A DNA stretch of 64,000 bases, taken from contig OZ244829.1 of the NCBI GenBank assembly GCA_965220415.1, positions 806,001 to 870,000 on the forward strand, read 5' to 3'. This stretch comes from JAJDTR01 sp965220415. Lineage in GTDB: Bacteria; Poribacteria; WGA-4E; JAJDTR01. Below are positions 26,141 to 33,788 of this stretch, one piece after another. Made by a program: the position numbers and the translations under genes. The first letter of the stretch is position 1, and the number at the start of each line of letters is the position of its first letter. Below the pieces are notes generated by a model. The model was given only the letters and a program-made list of their open reading frames with translations. It searched no databases and was not told the origin of the DNA.

Positions 26141-27151
26141 ATGGGAGATATTATTAGAGGCGCGGTGATCGGCTACGGCGCGGCATTCAACATGGGGCGC
26201 GCGCACGCGTCCATGATGCAGGAGACAGAGGAAATAGAGTGCGTCGCTATATGCGACGTTGATAAGGAACGAACTCGCGCGGCGGAAGACGACTTTCCTG
26301 GCATCAGAACTTACAACAGTGTCGAAGATCTCTTGACAGATGAGGCAGTAGATTTAATCGCAAATGTTTTGCCTCATAACCTGCACTGTTCGGTAACAGT
26401 CGAGTGTTTAAGAGCGGGGAAGCATGTTGTCGTCGAAAAACCGATGTGTATCACAATTGCCGAGGCAACCGAGATGATTAACACAGCCAAGGAGAACGGC
26501 TTGATGTTGTCGGTGCACCATAACCGTCGCTGGGATGCGGACTTTTGGACATTACGTGATTTGGTCCAAAGCGGTGTAATCGGTCAGGTGTTTAGCATTG
26601 AAATGTGGAGCGCCGGGTACGGTAGACCCAATCCGGACTGGTGGCGTAGCGTGAAGGCGATTTCCGGCGGGGGCTTCTATGATTGGGGAGCTCATTACGT
26701 TGACTGGTTGCTTCATATAATTGAAGAAAAAATGGTTAATGTCACGGGATTTTTCCAGCCAAATTTGGTATGGACAGACATTACAAACGAAGATCATGTT
26801 CAGGCGATTATTCGCTTTGCCAACAATTCGGTTGCCAATGTTCAGATGTCGTGCATAGCGAAGGTCGAAGAACCTCGATGGAAGTTGCTCGGTTCCCATG
26901 GCTCAATTGTCTCTGAAGCTGCACACTTCAGGGTGCTCTCGGAAACCGAGGAGGGCACCGAAGAGAAGATTGTGGAGTTCAAAGGCCGTCCCGGCGCAAG
27001 CTACTATGAGAACATCGTTGCGCACCTCGACACTGGAGAACCCCTTCTCACGACTGGCGAATCCGCGCGGCGTGTGGTGGCTGTCTTGGAGCTCGCCGAG
27101 AAATCCTCCAAAACGCACCAAGCAGAGACAGTGCCCTACGAATTTGAATAG
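26141..27151 (+). CDS. Gfo/Idh/MocA-family oxidoreductase
   Basis: 336 residues with the Rossmann motif AVIGYGAAFNMGRAHA, the conserved active-site lysine in VVVEKPMCI, and the C-terminal domain HHNRRWDADFWTLRDLV, GGGFYDWGAHYVDWLL, with a catalytic-type histidine in the latter. This is a canonical member predicted to oxidise or reduce a sugar or polyol with NAD(P). It keeps the E-K-P sequence that the family member at 4719-5750 lacks. It stands alone, transcribed away from the CopD-like gene, so its substrate is not indicated. Confidence 0.88.
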   Translation: MGDIIRGAVIGYGAAFNMGRAHASMMQETEEIECVAICDVDKERTRAAEDDFPGIRTYNSVEDLLTDEAVDLIANVLPHNLHCSVTVECLRAGKHVVVEKPMCITIAEATEMINTAKENGLMLSVHHNRRWDADFWTLRDLVQSGVIGQVFSIEMWSAGYGRPNPDWWRSVKAISGGGFYDWGAHYVDWLLHIIEEKMVNVTGFFQPNLVWTDITNEDHVQAIIRFANNSVANVQMSCIAKVEEPRWKLLGSHGSIVSEAAHFRVLSETEEGTEEKIVEFKGRPGASYYENIVAHLDTGEPLLTTGESARRVVAVLELAEKSSKTHQAETVPYEFE

Positions 27152-27301
27152 GCTCGTCAGCCCGCACCAGCGTTGCCAAACTTCCTAGTGCAGCAATATT
27201 GAGAATAATGGAAATCGCGGCGGCGTAAGGAGGGAAAACAAACGAGTTCAATCTACTTCTTTTGCTTGCTTACCGCCGACACTATAAGACAGCAGATAAG
27301 A

Positions 27302-27931
27302 CTACCCTTTTGCGGGTTGGTAGTAAGGATTCGTGCCAGACGCATGGTCCGTTGTGTCAATGATGTTTTTTATTTCGGGGAACGACTCTTGAACCATGGC
27401 TTCGATTCCGTGTTTTAAGGTAACGCTCGCCATTCCGCACCCTTGACATCCCCCGCCCATGTGGACGTAAATTGAGTCATCAGTGACATCCAATAGATCA
27501 ATGTGTCCCCCATGCGCAGCGACAGAAGGATTAATGCGATCGTCAATAAGCGCTTGAATTGCTTGCGCCGTCGGGTTATCCCAAGTCGGCGTGTTTGGAT
27601 TATCAATTCGGAATCCGCTCGAATTGAGATCTTCCACGTAGTCGATTGTTGCGCCCTTCAAGTTCTCGGCACTCTTGGGATCCACAAAGACTTTGAATGC
27701 CTGCGCATCCACGACGATGTCGTCTACTTCAGGCTCCGTTTCAAGCCCCAAGCCGTATTCAAATGCGGATGCCGTGCGTCCCTGTATGCTTACACGCAAT
27801 CCCTGTACACTCACTTCCTCGCCCTCTATAATCGACACGATTTTTTCCGTGGCTGCATCGGTTACTGCGAGGAGCGGTTCCTGTTCTTCTGACTTAGATT
27901 TTGCGTGTAGCTTGTTCAGTAGATTCTTCAT
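27302..27931 (-). CDS. nfuA: NfuA-type iron-sulfur carrier
   Basis: 209 residues in two domains. Residues about 20-110 form an A-type (HesB/IscA-like) domain lacking the cluster cysteines, as in NfuA. Residues about 120-190 form the NifU-C domain with Cys162-x2-Cys165 (GGGCQGCGMASVTL), which binds a [4Fe-4S] cluster in the dimer. The role is delivery of clusters to client enzymes; here QueG and the Fe-S form of PurF would be candidates in the same genome. The N-terminal ~20 residues are low-complexity and charged. Confidence 0.85.
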   Translation of the reverse strand: MKNLLNKLHAKSKSEEQEPLLAVTDAATEKIVSIIEGEEVSVQGLRVSIQGRTASAFEYGLGLETEPEVDDIVVDAQAFKVFVDPKSAENLKGATIDYVEDLNSSGFRIDNPNTPTWDNPTAQAIQALIDDRINPSVAAHGGHIDLLDVTDDSIYVHMGGGCQGCGMASVTLKHGIEAMVQESFPEIKNIIDTTDHASGTNPYYQPAKG

Positions 27932-28037
27932 TGTAATACCACCTTCAATTAGGAAGGCAGGCAGTCCCTTTCTTGCGAAAACGCCACATCATCGAATATT
28001 CAATTACTCATGTCTTAGCGCCCTATCGGTCACGCAA

Positions 28038-29021
28038 CTAAGCCGCTGGTTGTCGCGTGTCTTCCATAGGATGACGAAATTCACCCATCTCATCATAGAA
28101 TCGTCTCAGCCGATGAATAGCCTCAATTTCCAATTGACGGATACGTTCACGAGTCACATTCAACTTTTCGCCGATTTCGCGCAGCGTTCTTTCGTTGCCG
28201 CCTTCAAGGCCATATCGCATACTAAGGACCTGTTGCTCTCTCGTGCTCAGCTTACCGAGAAGTTGTTCGACCAAGTCTTGCTCAATCATGTCCGCAATAG
28301 GTCCGACTTCCGGATTCTCGGACGTGTCTTCAACCAAATCACCGAGCGTAGCCGCAGTCTTTTCATCACTGAGCGGCGTCTCCATCGAGATAGTGTCAGA
28401 ATTTAACGCCAGAATCTCCTTCACTTGACTTTCCGTTAATTCCAGCGCTTCTGCCAGTTCTCCAATCTTTGGCTCTCGCTGCAACTCCTGACAAAGCCGG
28501 GCATAAGTTGAGTCAAATCGATTGACTTTGGCAACGATGTAAGATGGCAGTCGAATAGACCGGGAACAGTTATCAAGTGTCCGCCGAATTGCCTGCTTAA
28601 TCCACCAGATTGCATACGTGCTGAACTTAAAGCCTTTGCGATAGTCGAATTTCTTCGCGGCACGCATAACGCCGATGTTTCCCTCCTGAATCAGATCTTC
28701 AAGAGGGACATTTCGCCCCTGATATTTTGAAGCTACAGAAACAACTAGACGCATGTTCGCTTGAACCAGCTCATCGCACGCCGACTCGTCTCCACTTTCA
28801 ATACGCTTTGCAAGCGCAATCTCCTCTTCTCTTGTCAGAAGCGAATGGTGCGCGACCTGACGCAGCCAGCTACTCAGAGCATCCGTTTGAACAGGTTTGG
28901 CGTTGTCTTCCTTCCTTAGTAGATACTCTATGTTATCTTGGGATTCAGGAATTTCATCGTCCAGAAATTCGCCCCTGAGTATCTCGTCTTCTCTTGTGTC
29001 AAATACTTCCTCCGGTTCCAT
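28038..29021 (-). CDS. RNA polymerase sigma-70 factor (RpoD/SigA-like, no region 1.1)
   Basis: 327 residues. Region 1.2 is TDALSSWLRQVAHHSLLTREEE; region 2 includes NMRLVVSVASKYQGRNVPLE, DLIQEGNIGVMRAAKKFDY and STYAIWWIKQAIRRTLD; region 3 is LPSYIVAKVNRFDSTYARL; region 4 contains LSTREQQVLSMRYGLEG and the helix-turn-helix LREIGEKLNVTRERIRQLE. It lacks the long region 1.1 of E. coli RpoD, so it may be the main sigma factor of a phylum with short forms or an RpoD-like alternative factor. The ATG at 29021 is preceded by a purine-rich stretch, and a near-consensus promoter lies upstream. Confidence 0.9.
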   Translation of the reverse strand: MEPEEVFDTREDEILRGEFLDDEIPESQDNIEYLLRKEDNAKPVQTDALSSWLRQVAHHSLLTREEEIALAKRIESGDESACDELVQANMRLVVSVASKYQGRNVPLEDLIQEGNIGVMRAAKKFDYRKGFKFSTYAIWWIKQAIRRTLDNCSRSIRLPSYIVAKVNRFDSTYARLCQELQREPKIGELAEALELTESQVKEILALNSDTISMETPLSDEKTAATLGDLVEDTSENPEVGPIADMIEQDLVEQLLGKLSTREQQVLSMRYGLEGGNERTLREIGEKLNVTRERIRQLEIEAIHRLRRFYDEMGEFRHPMEDTRQPAA

Positions 29022-29092
29022 TTGCCTCCGTTTCCTCCTGATAGAATCGTGCTACTCTCCTCATTAATACATCCCATTAAGGTTCTGCTCGA

Positions 29093-29121
29093 ATAGTAAC
29101 ATCTTTTTTATGTTTTGTCAA
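29093..29121 (-). promoter_or_regulatory. Near-consensus sigma70 promoter of the sigma-factor gene
   Basis: On the minus strand TTGACA (29121-29116), a 17-bp gap and TACTAT (29098-29093). The gap is optimal and the -35 perfect. It lies about 70 bp before the ATG at 29021. Confidence 0.7.
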
Positions 29122-29276
29122 GTAATTACCTTAAAAAATTTTCTTTGTCTTGAAAATTCGCTGCTTAATCCGCCATAATTTCACGATTAATCTAGAGGAG
29201 GTGTAAATCGATTAGATCTGTTACAGTTATACAAGGGGAGAAATCATTACGCGCCCATCCGGTGCGATTGGAAATG

Positions 29277-29347
29277 GATTTCTATCAGGAATTACTATCG
29301 CACTTCTTGTTCAGTCGTTTGATCGTTCCTTATTCAGTCACTTGATC
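29277..29347 (+). repeat. Expanded GATC micro-repeat
   Basis: GATTTCTATCAGG, ATTACTATCGCACTTC, TTGTTCAGTCGTTTGATC, then a second half unit GTTCCTTATTCAGTCACTTG ending in GATC. It shows tandem growth of the ~20-bp right half. It lies in the gene-free interval 29122-29928. Confidence 0.65.
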
Positions 29348-29435
29348 ACTTACCGGCGTGGTAGAACGGGTTTCTTGTGCAAGTCTCGTAGGCATTAAAT
29401 TCTTAGCGAATGAACCACTTAGTGGTTTATTTTCC

Positions 29436-29710
29436 AAAAAAATATGATTAGTGATGGGTGCCGGCAGTTAACATTGTCTGAACTGTGATTTATGTGATGA
29501 AGTGATTGCCATGATTATCAATCCTTAGTTGCTCGTGATGAGTGGATTCAGCCATTACCTTGAAGCCACTTTGACTCTGGGAAGAAACCGAGTTTTGAAG
29601 AAAAAAGGATCTCTATCGGGATCTACTATCAGGATTCACTATCGCACGGGATTTACTATCGTGCTCCCTATCTAGTCGCTTGATGGTTTCATTAAGGATT
29701 AAATACTTAG
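29436..29710. repeat. Dispersed ~235-bp repeat, copy 2 (275 bp)
   Basis: Matches 25739-25972 throughout, including TGATTTATGTGATGAAGTG and GGAAGAAACCGAGTTTTGA. It is longer because the internal micro-repeat (29608-29684) has grown to about 75 bp with several GGATY...CTATC partial units. This directly shows that the micro-repeat expands in place. Confidence 0.8.
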
Positions 29711-29928
29711 CTTGACTTTGTACATTTTAGCGATACAACAAGCGGTGTCGCCCAAACGCTGAAGAAAAGCGGGGGAGATTTTAGCCATCTGGCCTATTTG
29801 GTAGACCATTGAAAAAGTCTCAATGGTTTCTAGTGCCATCACAGCGGGGCAAGATGCCCCGCCTACGGCGTTGGTCTTACGCAACTTTCCGTACAATCCA
29901 ACCGTCGTACTTTTGTACAAAGTCGAGC

Positions 29929-31095
29929 TTAGAGAACATTCTTTATGCGGTCCAAGGCTTCATTCAATCGGTCATCGGGAACCGTTAACGTTACACGAAA
30001 ATATCCCTCACCGTAATCGCCGTAAGCCGATCCGGCGGTAATTACGACCGCCGCCTCCTCGAAGATCCGCGTTGCGAAATCAATGGAACTCATTCCATTT
30101 GGCGTGGGCATCCAGAGGTAAAATGTTCCCTTTGGCGGCGTGTAATCACCCCAGTTTAGCCGTCCGAATGTATCGAGCATCTGTTGACGCCGCCGTGAAT
30201 ACACTTCCAGCATTTCGCCGATATTGCTCTGGCATTGGGTCAAGGCAACGATTCCCGCATACTGAATGGCGTTGAAGATTCCGGAATCGGTGTTTTCTTT
30301 GACCTGCGCCATGCCCCCAATTAGGTCGGTGTTTCCGAGCGCCATGCCAATCCGCCAACCTGTCATGTTGAATGGCTTTGACAACGAATTAAGTTCGACG
30401 CCGACATCTTTCGCGCCGGGAGTTGATAGAAAACTCAGCGGTTTTAGACCGTCAAAAACGACTTCGCTGTATGGATTGTCGTGACAAATCGCAATGTCGT
30501 AGCTCTTGGCAAACGCAACAACGTCCGCAAAAAATTCCGGTGTCGCAGTGGCTCCTGTTGGATTATTGGGATAGTTCAAGAACATCCCGCTTGCCCGCTT
30601 GGCGACATCCGATGGGATTTCCTCCAATCTGGGCAGAAAGTCGTTCTCGGCAGTAATGGGTACATTGTAGGGTTCTCCCTCCGCCATTAAGATGCTTGCG
30701 CGGTATGCTGGATAACCCGGATCTGTCATCAGCACCGTTTCACCGGGATTCACAACCGCTAAAATAAAATGGTGGCACCCCTCTTTGGACCCGATTAGTC
30801 CAAGGACTTCGTCTTCAGGGTCTACGTGGACGTTGTATCTTGCCGCGTACCAATCAGCCACTGCCTCGCGAAATGCCAGCATCCCTTTTTCTTCGTCTGT
30901 CGGGTAGCGATGATTTTCGGGATCAGCCGCGGTTCGGCTCAGTTCGTCGATTACGGGCTGCGGTGTGGGATCCACCGGATCGCCCACAGCGAGGCTAATC
31001 ACATCAATCCCCTCGGCTTTTGCGTTGTTAATTTTATTTCGTAATTCCATGAAGAGGTAAGGCGGGATTTTCCCTAAACGGTTGGCGATTTGCAT
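29929..31095 (-). CDS. dapL: LL-diaminopimelate aminotransferase (DapL-type class I/II aminotransferase)
   Basis: 388 residues, PLP fold-type I. It starts IANRLGKIPPYLFMELRNKI, shows ISLAVGDPVDPTPQPVI, the substrate loop YPTDEEKGMLAFREAVADWY, FLNYPNNPTGATATPEF, HDNPYSEVVFDG and the PLP lysine in NSLSKPFNMTGWRIG. The pattern is that of DapL, which turns tetrahydrodipicolinate directly into LL-diaminopimelate for lysine and peptidoglycan. Related aminotransferases share these motifs, so a different amino acid is possible. The gene is alone here, with the sigma-factor gene beyond repeats downstream. Confidence 0.75.
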   Translation of the reverse strand: MQIANRLGKIPPYLFMELRNKINNAKAEGIDVISLAVGDPVDPTPQPVIDELSRTAADPENHRYPTDEEKGMLAFREAVADWYAARYNVHVDPEDEVLGLIGSKEGCHHFILAVVNPGETVLMTDPGYPAYRASILMAEGEPYNVPITAENDFLPRLEEIPSDVAKRASGMFLNYPNNPTGATATPEFFADVVAFAKSYDIAICHDNPYSEVVFDGLKPLSFLSTPGAKDVGVELNSLSKPFNMTGWRIGMALGNTDLIGGMAQVKENTDSGIFNAIQYAGIVALTQCQSNIGEMLEVYSRRRQQMLDTFGRLNWGDYTPPKGTFYLWMPTPNGMSSIDFATRIFEEAAVVITAGSAYGDYGEGYFRVTLTVPDDRLNEALDRIKNVL

Positions 31096-31519
31096 CTTTT
31101 CTCCTAAGGTTAATTCAATATTTCATATAGCATGACAATAACTTCATGATTGTCTAAGACTGTCGTCATTGTATCAAATGTTAGAATTGGTTTTCAAGCG
31201 ATTTAGGAACACGGAAAAGGAGACGCATCTAATTATGGGGATGGCTCATTGTAGTAGAATATACGATTAACTCATCTTCCGCATAATAGATTTGTGCTAT
31301 CTCAAATTTTCACATACGAAATCTTGGGGTATATATCCACAACCGAGGAAAATCACCGAGGTACTACCGTGAGTCAGATTGATTGATCGGTTTTGCCCTT
31401 CCATTATCAACTTCATTTCGTTCAAGTAACACACCACATTGCGCAGGATTTACTATCGCCGTCGTTATTCACTCCTATAATGTATGTACGGACAAAACTG
31501 AGAGAAACGGTTCTCATCT

Positions 31520-31665
31520 GTGGTAAACTTATTTCCAAAGCGGCATGGCTGATTCGCTCTGCGCATGGTCGCTATCAACGGACTGCCACCGTTTTGGGAA
31601 TACCGAATGACACAATAAGAATGTTGCGATAATCGCTCTTGATAGGAATGTCATAGCTCTACCAC
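31520..31665 (+). ncRNA. Predicted IS110 bridge RNA with target-binding and donor-binding loops
   Basis: It lies in the 5' non-coding region of the element. ATTCGCTCTG at 31552-31561 matches the top strand of the left target half plus core (ATTCACTCCG) with two wobble-compatible differences. ATCAACGGA at 31574-31582 is exactly complementary to TCCGTTGAT, the core plus right target half. Between them GCG/CGC can pair. Further on AGAATGT at 31618-31624 matches the element's right end (..TAGAATG then T), and ATAGGA at 31642-31647 is complementary to TCCTAT, the core joined to its left end; GCGA/TCGC (31626-31636) forms a hairpin between them. This matches the two-loop order known for IS621. RNA ends are estimates. 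Confidence 0.65.
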
Positions 31666-31679
31666 AGAGGAGATGAATA

Positions 31680-32885
31680 ATGAATGCTTTTTGTTTTGTC
31701 GGTTTAGATATTGGACACTACAACATTGCCGTGTACATCATTGATGAAGCGGAAAACAAGCTGGCTAACTTTACCATTAAGCAGACTCATCAGCACTACC
31801 AGCAACTCATTGACAAACTGCTCCAACTCAAGGCAGATGGGTTGATACCTATCGTGTCCTCCGAAGGACATGATGGGAATCTAGCTCCACTTGATGAATA
31901 CCTTCTTGACGAAGAAATTCTGTTCAAGCCATTGCACCCGACCGCAGTGAATCGGTATAAGGACATCTTAGGCGCTCGTCATAAGACCGATGACTACGAT
32001 GCCTATGTGATTGCCGACTTTCTCCGATCTCAACATGCCAAGATTCCAGCGCATCAGCATCAGAAACACAGTGCTGAGTTCAAGAATTTGTCGAGGACAT
32101 ATAAGGCGTTATCCAAAACCAAAACCCAGTTCACTAATCAGCTGCGCTGTGAATTGATGAGTTATTTCCCGGAACTGGTTACCGACCCCATATGTTCAAC
32201 CGTCACCAGCAAGACCTGCTTGCACCTGCTTGTCGAGTATCCGACACCCGAACACGTCCGAAACTCGTCCGTAGAAGAATTAACCGCTTTCATCGGCAAA
32301 CATAGCAAGAACCGATTAGGGCGGCAAACAGCCGAAAAACTAATGCATCTTGCCGAGTCTGTACATCGCTATCCCTCCCATCTTGATTCCAAGGCACTTG
32401 TTGTGCAAACACTCGCACAGCAAATTCTCACGCTTGCCCAGAATCTGAGCCGGTTGGAGAAGCAACTCAAAACGCTAGCCGAGGAATCGTTGGAGATTCA
32501 ACGTATCGCGTCAATTCCCGGAGCTTCTGTGATTACCGCCGCCCGTCTGCTGGGCGAAGTATGCAATATGAAACGATCTAAGACCGAGGCGAAACTGGCT
32601 ATGTACTGTGGGCTTTCCCCTGTCTCCGACGACTCCGGCAAGCGAAAGGGATTCCACAGAACCACTCATCGTGCCAATAAAGTGGCTAAAGATGCTATCA
32701 TACAGATAGCCGAATCCAATCGACGCTATTGTGCAGCTTCAGCCTCGTATTACCACAAGAAACGAGAGGCTGGACTTTCGCATTGGCAAGCAGTCAAGTG
32801 TTTGGCTCGCCAACTCATACGGGTCATCTTTGCTCTTTTTCGCGATGACACGTTCTATTGTCACCAGAACTCAAATGCCACATGA
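31680..32885 (+). CDS. IS110-family transposase/recombinase (DEDD type)
   Basis: 401 residues. The N-terminal RuvC-like DEDD domain starts CFVGLDIGHYNIAVYI (Asp10) and includes IVSSEGHDGNLAPL and ARHKTDDYDAYVIADFLR with the acidic pair. A coiled-coil linker lies near 230-270 (LAQNLSRLEKQLKTLAEESL). The C-terminal Transposase_20 domain is SIPGASVITAARLLGEV, EAKLAMYCGLSPVSDDSGK, HRTTHRANKVAKDAI. IS110 enzymes recombine DNA through DEDD and serine chemistry guided by a bridge RNA. The gene is full length and in frame, with GAGGAG before the ATG at 31680, so the element may still be active. Confidence 0.92.
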   Translation: MNAFCFVGLDIGHYNIAVYIIDEAENKLANFTIKQTHQHYQQLIDKLLQLKADGLIPIVSSEGHDGNLAPLDEYLLDEEILFKPLHPTAVNRYKDILGARHKTDDYDAYVIADFLRSQHAKIPAHQHQKHSAEFKNLSRTYKALSKTKTQFTNQLRCELMSYFPELVTDPICSTVTSKTCLHLLVEYPTPEHVRNSSVEELTAFIGKHSKNRLGRQTAEKLMHLAESVHRYPSHLDSKALVVQTLAQQILTLAQNLSRLEKQLKTLAEESLEIQRIASIPGASVITAARLLGEVCNMKRSKTEAKLAMYCGLSPVSDDSGKRKGFHRTTHRANKVAKDAIIQIAESNRRYCAASASYYHKKREAGLSHWQAVKCLARQLIRVIFALFRDDTFYCHQNSNAT

Positions 32886-33581
32886 GACCTTTTTTCTTGA
32901 CACTCATACTATAGAATGTCCGTTGATCCTCTGGAGCGCGGCAATTTGTACATATCGTATTCTATTGAAATACCAGTCCTCTGAATCGAAAACCAAGACT
33001 CTACGTAGTAACAAGTATTGCTTGTTGAAAGAATTATTCCGACAGGGATAATGGGGTGCTACCAAGTAACACTTTCACAAACGGGTCCAGGCGGAGTTCT
33101 GCTTAGAATCTCTAGTCTACCAAACGGGGTACCCATGCAGTAAATCCCGATACGAGGGTTTTTGCCTGTGTCCACCAGTGAACAAAACATGCATAACTCG
33201 GACGATGCTACCAAGCGGGTTTACAAATACCAAGAAAATTTCCGTCTTTGAATGCCTGAACCAACCCTATTGTATCATAGGTGTTACTTGCTGAAAGAAT
33301 TATTCCGACAGGGATAATGGCGCGCTCTCAAGTAACACACCACATTGCACACCTCTGGAGTGCAGACGCGGGGGAGGATCGAGTTCTATTGACATCTCAC
33401 TCCTCTGGAGTGAAACCATTCTACGAAGGAACGCTTTTTCAAAACTTGTCATAGAGCGAAAAATGAGTGTTGCTTGCCGAAAGAATTATTCCGACAGGGA
33501 TAATGGCATGCTGCAATTATGATGAGGTATACGGCCAACTGAGAAATTAAACTTTTAGGTGCTCGATAATGCGGAAGATAA

Positions 33582-33752
33582 GATTAATGTTGGGTTTCAC
33601 TCAAATATCGGCACGTTCAGACAGAGTCGTTACTCGAAAACTCCTCGAAGATTAGCGATTGTTAACGGATTTCCGTTCAACCCAACCTACAACCCCTAAG
33701 AAAATTATCATAAACTTATTCCAATTCTCTTTTCTGCCAAGTAGAAAATTTG
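33582..33752. repeat. Dispersed ~175-bp repeat with GTTGGGTT/AACCCAAC ends, copy 2
   Basis: Corresponds to 17955-18130: TTAATGTTGGGTTTCACTC, then GTTCAACCCAACCTACAA and a shared AGAAAATTA segment. The two copies are diverged. It abuts the target duplication of the large composite element. The gene-free interval 32886-33788 consists of this and the composite. Confidence 0.7.
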
Positions 33753-33788
33753 CGTGCGCTTTCCAATACACCGATTACCAACATCGTG

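Larger units (their letters stand above)
31476..32918 (+). mobile_element. IS110-family insertion sequence, about 1.44 kb
   Basis: Boundaries are set by comparison with the empty site at 11833-11868. The sequence TTCACTCC|GTTGATCC is split so that ..ATTCACTCC runs up to 31475, and TCCGTTGATCC resumes at 32919. The element thus starts TATAATGTATG and ends ATACTATAGAATG with TCC shared at both junctions. There are no terminal inverted repeats, as usual for IS110. It has a 204-bp 5' non-coding region, one transposase gene and a 33-bp 3' non-coding end, the arrangement of the IS110 group in which the bridge RNA comes from the 5' side. Confidence 0.88.
31271..33581. mobile_element. 410-bp-type element, copy 3, carrying a nested IS110 element
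   Basis: Left end CTCATCTTCCGCATAAT at 31271, right end GCGGAAGATAA at 33581, flanked by exact GATTAA direct repeats (31265-31270 and 33582-33587). The left arm up to 31475 matches copy 1 (11657-11865) and copy 2. The IS110 element then interrupts the micro-repeat. The right arm has extra hairpin units (32922-33060 and 33281-33512) and ends with CCAACTGAGAAATTAAAC as in the other copies. It is the largest composite in the window. Confidence 0.85.
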
